This document shows, in pieces, positions 15,830-23,550 of a DNA stretch of 35,688 bases. The notes beneath the pieces were generated by a model, which was not told where the DNA came from, did not search any database, and worked only from the letters and a program-made list of their open reading frames with translations. Location: NCBI GenBank assembly GCA_030656095.1, contig JAUSOU010000081.1, positions 1 to 35,688 of the forward strand, given 5' to 3'. Source of the stretch: Thermovirgaceae bacterium (GTDB lineage Bacteria > Synergistota > Synergistia > Synergistales > Thermovirgaceae). A program made the translations under genes and the position numbers. Positions within the stretch are counted from its first letter, which is position 1. Every line of letters starts with the position of its first letter.

Positions 15830-16264
15830 TCAGCCGCCGCCGCAGGTTCCGCAGCCGCTGCCGCAGCCGCCGGTGGCCGAAAGCGCCACCCTCAGAAGAC
15901 CGTCGGCGATAAGGCCAGGCGGGACAGCCTGGTACGAATCGTCCCCGACCACGATGGCGCGGCACTCCCCGTGTCCTTCGCCCGCGGAGCATCCGCAGGG
16001 CTTGACAGAAGATCCGAAGCCGAGGATCTCGTCGAGAGGGGTCTCAGGGAACTCGATCTCCAGGCACTCCATCGTGACCATGTTGTTCTTGCCGGCGTCG
16101 CCCGCGGATGACACGGACTCAAGCGTTACCGGGAAGCCCATCTTTTCCAGCTTTGGTCCAAGTTGTTCTACCAGCGACTTGATGGTCTCGAATGTTTCCT
16201 GTACCGGTTTGCATGTAACACCTTCGGGTGCGTAGTGCCTGATCTTGATCGTCGAAACTTCCAT
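15830..16264 (-). CDS. cysteine-rich protein, DUF2703-like
   Basis: A 144-residue cytoplasmic protein that looks like the DUF2703 family. It has a short alpha/beta start with ETFETIKSLVEQLGPKLEKMGFPVTLESVS, then NNMVTMECLEIEFPETPLDEILG, then a cysteine-bearing CGCSAGEGHGECRAIVVGDDSYQAVPPGLIADGLLR. The C-terminus ends in a glycine/cysteine tail, GGCGSGCGTCGGG, that could bind metal or an iron-sulfur cluster. Function unknown. I chose ATG 16264 because AAGGAGG lies nine bases upstream; the longer frame includes heptameric repeat DNA. It is the first gene before the cobalamin adenosyltransferase. The family assignment is by pattern only. Confidence 0.65.
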   Translation of the reverse strand: MEVSTIKIRHYAPEGVTCKPVQETFETIKSLVEQLGPKLEKMGFPVTLESVSSAGDAGKNNMVTMECLEIEFPETPLDEILGFGSSVKPCGCSAGEGHGECRAIVVGDDSYQAVPPGLIADGLLRVALSATGGCGSGCGTCGGG

Positions 16265-16286
16265 CGTTTTAGCCTCCTTGAAATTC

Positions 16287-16326
16287 GTGAATCGTGTAAA
16301 GCGTAAGGCGTAAATCGGGAATCGAA
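16287..16326. repeat. heptameric tandem repeat, GYGTAAR/GTGAATC type
   Basis: About five seven-base units (GTGAATC, GTGTAAA, GCGTAAG, GCGTAAA, TCGGGAA) lie upstream of the cysteine-rich protein gene. They are related to the array at 4417-4442. Confidence 0.55.
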
Positions 16327-16353
16327 AAAGCAGGGAATGCAAACCCGAAGGGG

Positions 16354-16402
16354 CTGTCATCCCGATCCGCCTGTTGGCGGAGAGGGATCTGGTTTCCAGG
16401 TT
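16354..16402. repeat. possible dispersed intergenic repeat (copy B)
   Basis: Starts CTGTCATCCCGA, contains the hairpin CCGCC-TGTT-GGCGG (16367-16380) and ends with GGGATCTGGTTT. It resembles copy A at 5152-5222 at both ends. Confidence 0.35.
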
Positions 16403-16448
16403 CAGGAAACAATGCAAATCCCCAACCTGTTTCGTTCTGATCCGGGAT

Positions 16449-16913
16449 CTAATGTTTTTGAACTTCTGTCTCCTGAATCCTGTTTCCTGTCTCCTTGTTT
16501 TTCACTGCCACAAACACCGCTCTTGCGTCTGCGCAGACCTTACCCGCTTCGTTGATGATCCTGGCCTCGGTGTGTATCTTCCTGCCCTCGACCACTGTTG
16601 CGTTCCCCGACGCGGTATAGTTTTTCCCCGACTCCACGGGTCGCAGAAAGCGCAAAGAGATATTGGCCGTGACCGCCCACTCTCCCGATGTCTGCCGTGC
16701 CGACCAGGCCATCACATCATCGCAGAGCGCGGTCAGTATCCCTCCATGGACGATCCCCTCGTAACCGCACCAGCTGTCTTCGGGGGTGAAGGGAATGACG
16801 GTCTGGCGGGATTCGTCATCCCAGTACAATGTAACTCCGAGAGATCTTGTATTTGTGCCGGTCTTGTCGCAGACGAAGCACCCCTTGGAACCTTCCAGCT
16901 TTTCCATGCCCAT
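16449..16913 (-). CDS. hotdog-fold thioesterase (PaaI/YbgC-like)
   Basis: A 154-residue single hotdog domain. EGIVHGGILTALCDDVMAW carries the HGG motif and the acidic residue of PaaI-type acyl-CoA thioesterases, and ANISLRFLRPVESGKNYTASG is the following strand pair. The substrate is unknown. The last fifteen or so residues (NKETGNRIQETEVQKH) are read through an array of seven-base repeats, so the repeat has probably moved the stop codon and added a foreign tail. It is divergent from the CHASE2 receptor gene with 95 bases between the starts. Confidence 0.85.
   Translation of the reverse strand: MGMEKLEGSKGCFVCDKTGTNTRSLGVTLYWDDESRQTVIPFTPEDSWCGYEGIVHGGILTALCDDVMAWSARQTSGEWAVTANISLRFLRPVESGKNYTASGNATVVEGRKIHTEARIINEAGKVCADARAVFVAVKNKETGNRIQETEVQKH
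16466..16496. repeat. heptameric repeat forming the end of the thioesterase gene
   Basis: On the minus strand the units GGAGACA, GGAAACA, GGATTCA and GGAGACA follow in a seven-base register. They are the same family as the 5064 array, but here they lie within the reading frame. Confidence 0.6.
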
Positions 16914-17008
16914 GATAATCCACCGCCTCGCGGTTGATATTATAAATGTTAGGCAGGATATATACTTAAAAAATAGATCATTTCAGTTTCCAGATGGGGA
17001 GATATTTT

Positions 17009-19129
17009 ATGCCGCTTCGAAAGAGACGCTTCTTCATATTGCCCCTGATCATGGTTCTTGTCTTTGGAGTTGCCGGGTTTTTGCGACCGCTCCTGATCGA
17101 GAGGATCGAGAGGCAGGTTTTAGACAGGCGCATGCTGTCGCTTCCATGGTTATCCCCGGAAAGCAATATAGTCATTATCTCCGTCGGGGAGAAAAGCCTG
17201 GAAAGCCTTGGAAGATGGCCCTGGTCAAGGGTAACCCACGCCAGGCTTCTTGGGCGACTTGGAGAGGCGAAGGCGATACTCCTGGATATCCTTTTTCCTG
17301 AGGAGAGCGACCCTGTCGGCGACAGCGTGCTGGCGGAGGTAGCCCGGGTTCTGGGCAACACTGTCGTGGCGATGCATTTCATCGACGATGGCTCCGGAAA
17401 GGATCGTGCCTTGCTTCCCTACGACGGTCTGCTTTCCGCTGCAAAACAGATGGGTTTTACCAATGTTACCCCGGACATAGACGGTCTCTTCAGGTATTAC
17501 ACTCCGTTCAGGGAAAGCGGTGATGCCCTTGTTCCGTCTTTTTCTGTCGCCGCGCTTCCCCTGATCCTGGGAGAGAGGCCTCGGGTAGAGGATTCCCCTG
17601 ATGGTGGATATCTTATCACGGCAGGAAATTCAACCTTGCCCGTTGACGGATCAGGAAGGCTCTGGATCCGATTCTCCCGTGAACCATTTCCGGAGTACGA
17701 GTATGCCGATGTTCTGGAAGGAAAAATTCCTCCGGAAGTCTTTCGCGACCGGATCGTTTTGATAGGCGCCGCAGCGGCAGGGATCGAGGATTATGTCATG
17801 GTCCCTATCGCGGGGGGGATCACTGCAATTCCGGGAGTGATGTTTCACGCGGAGGCATTGAACACGCTTCTGAATGGAGGTATTCCAAGGAGAGTCCCTC
17901 CGGAGGTCGATGGAGTCATGGCGATGATCCTGTCGGTCACCGGTGTCTTGCTGGCTGGATTTTTTAGGCCCAGGAGCGGCATCCTCCTCGCTGCTTCGGT
18001 TCTTTTAGCTTCGATCCTTGCTACCGGCTGGATATTCGTTCACACCGATTGGTGGCTTGCCACGATTACTCCGGTTCTGGCCCTGATTGTGTCCTTTATG
18101 GCGACCCTGTATGTTCGATTCAGGCTGCTTCACAGGGATTGGGAGATCAAGACGCTCTCTATCGGGTCCATCTACGATCTGATGATATCGGGCCTGGATT
18201 CAGTGGAAGAGTTCGGGGATTACCTGCATTCCATATGGCCCTCTGTTGAGCGTGACCTTGGCATGAAACTCCTGGCATCTCCGCTTCCCTCGGAGGATGC
18301 AAAATCCATGCTTGGTGCGGACAACAGCAGAGTACTAAAACCGGGAGAGGTGATTGTGGCGAGGGGGGGATCACAAAGCCCCTTTAACAGAATGCTTGTC
18401 CAGACCTCAAGGAACACAAAGACCGGAGTGCCATCCTTCACCCTTGTTGGATGGGACGCAAAGATCCCTGAAGAACAGGTCAAAAGCGTGGCGGTGTGGA
18501 TAATGTCCTCATCGTGGTTCTACAGTGTCCTTAAGGAGAGCGAGCGTGACCGGCAGCTGCTCTTCGACACGATCAGGGCCATGATGGCTGCGCTCGACGC
18601 CAAGGATTCAGCCACAGCAGGGCACTCGGAACGCGTGGCCGAACTGTCTACCTTGATCGCAGAAAAACTCGGGCTGGACAAGAACCAGATCGACGCCGTT
18701 TCTCTGGGGTCGGTTATCCACGATGTGGGGAAAATAGGTATTCCGGACAGGATACTGGCAAAAGAAGGTCCTCTTACGGATGAGGAATATGCAATCGTGA
18801 AGGAACATTCCTCGATCGGAGGGAAGATCCTTGAATCGGTCGCGCTCCCTGAGGCGGCACAAAGGGCAGTGGAGAATCACCATGAGAGGATCGATGGATC
18901 CGGTTACCCAAAGGGCTTGAGAGGGGATGAGATAGACATTGCGAGCAGGATTGTTTCGGTTGCGGATGTCTTTGATGCCCTGCTCAGCGACAGGCCCTAC
19001 AGAAAATCATGGACGATCGAGGAGGCCTGTTCTCACATGCACGGCAAGGCGGGCAGTGAGTTTGACGAAGATGTCGTGCGCGTTCTTCTTGATATAAAGG
19101 CCCCTCCCGGCTGGACCCCTACGGAGTGA
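17009..19129 (+). CDS. CHASE2 sensor / HD-GYP cyclic-di-GMP phosphodiesterase
   Basis: A 706-residue membrane receptor. One helix near residue 10-25 leads into an extracytoplasmic CHASE2 domain (about 30-290), followed by three helices (about 300-319, 323-344, 349-371), as is usual for CHASE2 proteins. A linker precedes the C-terminal HD-GYP domain (about 520-695) with HDVGKIGIPD (His571/Asp572), HHERIDGSGYPKGL with an intact GYP, and ADVFDALLSDRPYR. All metal-ligand motifs are present, so it is probably an active c-di-GMP phosphodiesterase. ATG 17009 is preferred over ATG 16994 because GGGGAG then sits seven bases upstream. A secreted FecR-domain protein follows 126 bases downstream. Confidence 0.92.
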   Translation: MPLRKRRFFILPLIMVLVFGVAGFLRPLLIERIERQVLDRRMLSLPWLSPESNIVIISVGEKSLESLGRWPWSRVTHARLLGRLGEAKAILLDILFPEESDPVGDSVLAEVARVLGNTVVAMHFIDDGSGKDRALLPYDGLLSAAKQMGFTNVTPDIDGLFRYYTPFRESGDALVPSFSVAALPLILGERPRVEDSPDGGYLITAGNSTLPVDGSGRLWIRFSREPFPEYEYADVLEGKIPPEVFRDRIVLIGAAAAGIEDYVMVPIAGGITAIPGVMFHAEALNTLLNGGIPRRVPPEVDGVMAMILSVTGVLLAGFFRPRSGILLAASVLLASILATGWIFVHTDWWLATITPVLALIVSFMATLYVRFRLLHRDWEIKTLSIGSIYDLMISGLDSVEEFGDYLHSIWPSVERDLGMKLLASPLPSEDAKSMLGADNSRVLKPGEVIVARGGSQSPFNRMLVQTSRNTKTGVPSFTLVGWDAKIPEEQVKSVAVWIMSSSWFYSVLKESERDRQLLFDTIRAMMAALDAKDSATAGHSERVAELSTLIAEKLGLDKNQIDAVSLGSVIHDVGKIGIPDRILAKEGPLTDEEYAIVKEHSSIGGKILESVALPEAAQRAVENHHERIDGSGYPKGLRGDEIDIASRIVSVADVFDALLSDRPYRKSWTIEEACSHMHGKAGSEFDEDVVRVLLDIKAPPGWTPTE

Positions 19130-19197
19130 CCTCGAGGCTTCTGGATTTGCTAAAGTAAGACATAGCTGATGTTGTGCTGGTTTGATTCGGAATCTGT

Positions 19198-19203
19198 TAT
19201 AAT
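19198..19203 (+). promoter_or_regulatory. -10 element for the FecR-domain gene
   Basis: A perfect TATAAT stands 51 bases upstream of the start codon. The -35 region is weak. Confidence 0.4.
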
Positions 19204-19254
19204 GATAATATGCAAAATTTAGTGTCTATAGTTTTAAAAAGGAGATTGATCGCC

Positions 19255-20052
19255 ATGAGGGCAGTGAGAATGGCTCAAGGATTTCTTCTGTCTGTATTAC
19301 TTCTGGTTGCCACTGCTCCGGTTTTTGCCGCCTCAGGACCGGAGGTTAACCTTGTCTTCGGTGCCGCAGAGATCACCAACTCGGTGACTGGCGTTTCCCG
19401 GCCCGTCAGTCAGGGCGAGTCGCTTGAGGCTGGAGATGTAATTGTGGTCGAAAGCAAGGGGCTTGTCGTGATGGAGGAGAAGGATGGGTCCGTAAAGGTT
19501 CTTGCCACCGGGGGATCTACGCTTCGATTCGATGGAGTTACCCCTGATGGGCAGAACCAGTACGAGGTACCGGACGGCCTGATATGGTTCAAGGTGACAC
19601 CTGGAACAAAGCTTGACGTCAAGACGCCAACACTCGTTGCGTCAGTCAGGGGAACAGAGTTTGGAGTCATGGTGTCCCAGGGGCTGGCCTCTGTAGCTGT
19701 CCTTTCGGGCAATGTCTCGACTCGTGACTCGATTGGGCGCGAATCAACATCAGGGCCAGGTTATTCCGTTAGCGTTTCGGTGACCGACATCACCATCGAG
19801 CAGAGGTTTGAGGGACCCAGACGCGAGAAAGAGAAACAGCAGCAGGGATCCCAGGGCCAAGGCTCCGGATCTGCAACCGGTGAAGAGGCATCTGGAGAGA
19901 CCGGGAGCCCCGGAAATTCTGGAAGCGCACCGGGCCAGACAGGCGAAAGCCCCGGGAAATCGGGAAGCGCGCCGGGTCAGTCTGGTGATAGCCCGGGCAA
20001 CTCGGGCAACAGCAACGCCGGTGGCAACTCGGGCAAGGGACACAAGTGGTAA
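19255..20052 (+). CDS. secreted FecR-domain protein with Gly/Ser/Pro repeat tail
   Basis: A 265-residue exported protein. The signal peptide covers about residues 1-26 (hydrophobic LLSVLLLVATAPVFA, cleavage before ASGPE). The FecR domain covers about 28-150, with GESLEAGDVIVVESKGLVVMEEKDGS and LDVKTPTLVASVRGTEFGVMV. The C-terminal third is a low-complexity tail built from about 16-residue units containing SPGxSGSAPGQ, ending in a Lys/His/Trp tip; it may reach through or along the cell wall or envelope. ATG 19255 has AAGGAGA nine bases upstream, and an upstream in-frame ATG at 19210 would spoil the signal peptide. FecR proteins are often found beside CHASE2 receptors, as here. Confidence 0.85.
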   Translation: MRAVRMAQGFLLSVLLLVATAPVFAASGPEVNLVFGAAEITNSVTGVSRPVSQGESLEAGDVIVVESKGLVVMEEKDGSVKVLATGGSTLRFDGVTPDGQNQYEVPDGLIWFKVTPGTKLDVKTPTLVASVRGTEFGVMVSQGLASVAVLSGNVSTRDSIGRESTSGPGYSVSVSVTDITIEQRFEGPRREKEKQQQGSQGQGSGSATGEEASGETGSPGNSGSAPGQTGESPGKSGSAPGQSGDSPGNSGNSNAGGNSGKGHKW

Positions 20053-20196
20053 CTCAGACTCAGGCAACAATGGGGTTAGTCGAGGAGTTTGAGGCAGAAA
20101 ATACCGCAAAAAACTGACGGTCTGCAATAGCCGCATGCAGCATGGGGATGTTCCTCTGGACATAATCTCCTGCCTGTGGTACTACTAATTCCGCTT

Positions 20197-20282
20197 GCCG
20201 GAGTGGCGGAATGGTAGACGCAGCGGACTCAAAATCCGCCGGGCCCTAGCCTGTGGGAGTTCGAGTCTCCCCTTCGGCACCA
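20197..20282 (+). tRNA. tRNA-Leu (anticodon CAA)
   Basis: A complete 86-nt class II tRNA. The acceptor GCCGGAG pairs with CTTCGGC, the anticodon stem is GCGGA/TCCGC with loop CTCAAAA (anticodon CAA), it has a long variable arm and a T-arm with TTCGAGT, and the CCA end is encoded. A hairpin follows (20293-20326). It is the apparent integration target for the copper island to its right. Confidence 0.95.
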
Positions 20283-20430
20283 TAGAAAAGACTCAGGAGC
20301 TCTGATGCTAATGCATTAGAGCTCCTGATTTATGAGGAAACTACAGGATTTTTCGGGTTTTTATCAAAAAACTAACAAATCAGAACGGTAACCACAGGTT
20401 CCTTCCATGTACCGAGGTAGACGTGATCTC
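20283..20430 (+). other. post-tRNA module: hairpin plus tail shared with the two downstream tRNA remnants
   Basis: The stretch between the intact tRNA and the first 127-bp repeat starts TAGAAAAGACTCAGGAGCTCT, forms a strong dyad CAGGAGCTCT/AGAGCTCCTG, and later contains AAAAAACTAACAAATC and ACCACAGGTTCC. The same order of elements follows both tRNA remnants (from 20598 and 27615). It contains no gene and looks like what is left of an earlier element, or like an arm of the attachment site. Confidence 0.55.
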
Positions 20431-20597
20431 GAAAAATGCGGCAAACGGGGTATTTTTAGATGGGTTTTCTCCGTCTGAAGGTCACGGTTTCATTGCCAAT
20501 GCAGGGTTTTTCAGCGGCGACCCTTCTTAAACCCCGGTGTCCTCAAAATCCGCACCTACCTTGGTCTGTGGGAGGAGAGAGTCTCCCTTTCGGCACC
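20431..20597 (+). repeat. left attachment-like unit: 127-bp direct repeat plus tRNA-Leu 3' remnant
   Basis: Bases 20431-20557 match 27449-27575 at 125 of 127 positions, a fixed offset of 7,018. The repeat contains CTCAAAATCCGC (20542-20553), identical to the anticodon loop and 3' anticodon stem of the intact tRNA-Leu. A decayed variable arm, T-arm and acceptor end (CGGCACCG at 20590-20597, CCA mutated to CCG) follow. Tyrosine recombinases often use the anticodon loop as the crossover site, so this unit looks like an att site. Confidence 0.8.
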
Positions 20598-20809
20598 GTA
20601 GAAAAGACTCAAGAGCTCTGACGCTAATGCGTTAGAGTCTTTGTTTTATCCGGTAATAGTAAGGTTTTACGATATCGGAGAAAAACGTGACAAATCACTC
20701 CGGTAGACACAGGTTTCCCACATTCATTGAGGTTGTCTGACGTCTCCTGAGTGCGGTGATGTGGGCTTAATGCCGGCCTTCCGGCCTCACTTCATGAACT
20801 CTCAGAGGT

Positions 20810-22139
20810 TCAGCCGGATGTTCTTCTGAAGGCCCGTCGAAAATATATGTCGATCAGCCCATCCAGTTTCTTTTCGAGGAGCTTGTCGTCTGCCACACTA
20901 ATTTCCTCGTAGAGGGGATCGGCTATGCCGACAAAGGAGTCGACCAGCGCCGGATCGAAGTGACTTCCTCTGCCCTCCGTCAAAATCTGCATTGTCTCTT
21001 TCAGGGCAAGCGGTTCTTTATAGGGCCGCCGGGAGGTCAGGGCGTCAAAAACATCAGCCACGGCGAAGACCCTTGCATTGATCGGGATGTCATTCCCTTT
21101 GAGGCCGGTCACGAAACCAGTCCCGTCAAATTTTTTCGTGATGATACCGGACGACATCCGCGGCATCATCCAGCCAGCCGTAATGCCCAACGATATCGAC
21201 GCCATGGTTTACATGGGTCCTCATGACCTCACGTTCCTCATCTGTGAGTTTTCCAGGTTTTAGGAGGATACTGTCGCTGATCGCGATCTTTCCCACATCA
21301 TGGAGGAATGAACCCTTGATAAGCCCGGCAATGTTCTCCCGCTTCAGGCCGACCGCCTCTCCCAGTCTGACGGCATAGATCGTCACGCGGAAATTGTGGG
21401 TGTTCGTGTCGCTGTCCCGCTTGGCAATGGCGCCGCCCAGAACCTTCAGCATCCCTACGTTGGCATGGTAGAGATCTCCGGTCATTCTGATCAGCCCTTT
21501 GTTCAGAAACAGGACGATCGGGTAGATCGCCAGCGCCGTGAAGAAGATGGACATCACAACCTGCAGCAGGGAGAGAAGGATACGGTTTTTGATCTCCGCC
21601 ATTGTCCGGGGGGTAGCTTTATAAACTCCCTCTAAATACCCTGCGGTCTCCTGGCCGGTTGTCTTCAGGGGTATCTGGATCATGACGAAGATCTGGCCGT
21701 CCGTGCCGTAGAACCGCTGGAAATGAACGTCATCGATCAGGGCGATATCACGGCGATGCCTGCTGATTTTTTCTTCGATCAGCCGCGCGTCAGGATGGTC
21801 CGCCTCGGCGATCAGTTCCCGCTCCCGGTTATAGAGCTTGACGGCGATGAAATGCTTGTCTTCGATGTGCTTCCGCACTTCCTCCCGAAGGTGTTCAAGT
21901 TGCAGTTTATCAGGATTATTGAGGTATTTACTATGGCTTCTTTCGAAATCGCGGAACTCCTCCAGCGCAAGCGCGACAACATAGGCGTCGATCTTCCTCA
22001 CTTCGATAAAGAACACCACCGCGCCGATCAGGATAGAAAGAAGGACCCATGCCAGAAGCAACCTGACTATCAATTCCTGGTTGACATGTTGATTCATCTC
22101 GTTCCTGTCCGCGCCACTCGTCCCTGATCGGTGTGGCAC
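20810..22139 (-). pseudogene. membrane-anchored HD-GYP protein, frameshifted
   Basis: Two overlapping frames (22139-21126 and 21205-20810) together make one HD-GYP protein of about 440 residues. The first holds a helix (about 24-46), an extracytoplasmic sensor of about 140 residues, a second helix (about 186-212) and the start of the HD-GYP domain with FLHDVGKIAISD (His280/Asp281) up to YHHEKI, then stops. The second resumes at KFDGTGFVTGLKG and runs through ARVFAVADVFDALTSRRPYK to the end. The break is at a run of six A (21131-21136); five would restore the frame. The GYP motif is also changed to GFV. The start GTG 22139 has GGAGGC inside the end of the SHOCT gene; ATG 22097 is an alternative. 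It could also be a sequencing error or a slippage site. Confidence 0.8.
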
Positions 22140-22140
22140 C

Positions 22141-22356
22141 TTACGCCTCCAAATCCCTTTTCATGCTTTCAAGCTGTTCTTTCGTGATCTCTCCTGCGGC
22201 ATATCGCCGCTTAAGGATGCCAAGAGGGCTTTCCCCCGACAACTGGCCACGATCCTTGGATTCCGCGCCCCTGGTGAACTGCCAGATCCCTGCCGCAATT
22301 AAAACAATCGGAAGAATCATCCACATATACATTCCTCCGTATCCGAAATTCATCAT
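22141..22356 (-). CDS. small SHOCT-domain membrane protein
   Basis: A 71-residue protein: a Met/Gly/Tyr-rich N-terminus, one helix (about 12-28, WMILPIVLIAAGIWQF) and a C-terminal SHOCT domain (SPLGILKRRYAAGEITKEQLESMKRDLE). SHOCT proteins of this size often sit beside copper-efflux genes; their role is not known. It lies 193 bases downstream of the methyltransferase-like gene and directly before the HD-GYP gene (one base between stop and start). Confidence 0.85.
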   Translation of the reverse strand: MMNFGYGGMYMWMILPIVLIAAGIWQFTRGAESKDRGQLSGESPLGILKRRYAAGEITKEQLESMKRDLEA

Positions 22357-22549
22357 CGGACCCTATCCCTCCCCGAAGTCGCAATCGAAATGGCTGCACG
22401 CGGGAGCCGGCAGGGTCAATCAGGGCGCTGTTGTGGACAAAGCGATCTCTTCATCGATCATACTCCTGTCGTTGAGTCCGGAATCAGTTCCCTTTCTCCT
22501 TGCCATGCCATCCGGCACCTTTATCGGCACCTGAAAGGACGGTGATTGT

Positions 22550-23224
22550 TCACATCGTTTCCTTATGTCGCGGTTTGAGTATGTGTCTGCCGGCTCCAAA
22601 TCCAGGAATAAACGCCGGTGTTATTTGCGCATACTGGTCATAGAGATCACCAAACTCTTTTCTCACCATGGCCTCTTCCTGCCGGGCCAGCCGGATGTAG
22701 ATGACGGTCAACACCGGGAACATCGCCAGGGTGAGCAGCGTAGGCCACATCAGCAGGAACCCGGTCATGATGACAAGAAATCCCGTGTATTGCGGGTGGC
22801 GCACCCAGGCATAAGGCCCAGTTGTCGCCAGAGATTGTTTCTTTTGTGCGGCATGCAGTACCATCCATGCCAGGAAAACCAACAGCATTCCCGCCAGGAT
22901 CGAGATATTGGCGATAAGGTGGATCGGGTTATTGTGCGGGTCTCCTTTCAAGCCAAGGAGCGTGTACCATAGATGCCCGCTCCCATGGGCGAAGATGTCG
23001 GTGTGCGGAAACCTTGTCTGAAGCCACCCTGAAAGGAGGTAGATCGTCAGGGGGAACCCGTACATTTCGGCAAAGAGAGCCACGATAAAGGCGGAAAAAG
23101 CACCGAGGCTCTTCCAGTCCAGTTTCGTTTTCAGCCGGGTGAAGCTGGCCGCAAAGAGAATGAAGATCGCCGAATTTATGAACACAATGGTCCAAAGTCC
23201 GTATGCACTAGACGGAAGAGTCAT
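22550..23224 (-). CDS. isoprenylcysteine carboxyl methyltransferase-family (NnrU/PEMT-like) membrane protein
   Basis: A 224-residue protein with about five helices. The conserved C-terminal core ATTGPYAWVRHPQYTGFLVIMTGFLLMWPTLLT, followed by RLARQEEAMVRKEFGDLYDQYAQITPAFIP, is the ICMT/phospholipid-methyltransferase signature (SAM-binding RHPxY and the EE...E..Y..Y end). The substrate is unknown; members near metal-resistance genes are common. I chose ATG 23224, with GAGGAAA upstream, over the longer frame. It overlaps the preceding small gene by 17 bases. Confidence 0.85.
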   Translation of the reverse strand: MTLPSSAYGLWTIVFINSAIFILFAASFTRLKTKLDWKSLGAFSAFIVALFAEMYGFPLTIYLLSGWLQTRFPHTDIFAHGSGHLWYTLLGLKGDPHNNPIHLIANISILAGMLLVFLAWMVLHAAQKKQSLATTGPYAWVRHPQYTGFLVIMTGFLLMWPTLLTLAMFPVLTVIYIRLARQEEAMVRKEFGDLYDQYAQITPAFIPGFGAGRHILKPRHKETM

Positions 23225-23405
23225 CTGGATTTCCTCGATGGCTGTGGGTGCTGTCCTTCGGAACGCTGCCGGAAGATCTCTTCTCATCCCCGTGGCAGGA
23301 ATCGCTGCCGGAATGATGGCCTCCGCCGCAGCACCCGCCTCTTTTCATCATCATAAACAAGCATCCTACGACTAGCAGCAGCGACAACAGGTTTCCTGGA
23401 TTCAT
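23208..23405 (-). CDS. small Cys/His-rich membrane protein (putative metal binding)
   Basis: A 65-residue protein: one helix (NLLSLLLVVGCLFMMM, about 4-20), followed by KRGGCCGGGHHSGSDSCHGDE and a polar His-containing tail. The clustered Cys, His and Met residues suggest copper binding at the membrane; this is inference. I cannot name the family with confidence (DUF2933-like is possible). ATG 23405 has GGGAGGTG upstream. It is the first gene behind the second MerR-type promoter and overlaps the methyltransferase-like gene. Confidence 0.65.
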   Translation of the reverse strand: MNPGNLLSLLLVVGCLFMMMKRGGCCGGGHHSGSDSCHGDEKRSSGSVPKDSTHSHRGNPDDSSV

Positions 23406-23473
23406 TTTGTGCACCTCCCAGATAGATAGCCCGGTTACCTTGTTTCGGTAATGATCCACCGGGTGTGGGAAGA

Positions 23474-23506
23474 GCATAAAGCCTTGACTATGGTCAAGAG
23501 TCAAGG
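23474..23506 (-). promoter_or_regulatory. MerR-type promoter/operator 2 (small membrane protein operon)
   Basis: On the minus strand TTGACT and TTATGC are 19 bases apart, the over-long spacer that MerR activators need. The spacer region contains the perfect dyad CCTTGACT/AGTCAAGG (23482-23489 and 23499-23506). The sequence closely resembles the promoter in front of merR. Confidence 0.75.
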
Positions 23507-23550
23507 GGCAAATTCAAAAAACTTTACTCCTTGCTTTCAGAGGAGAATTC

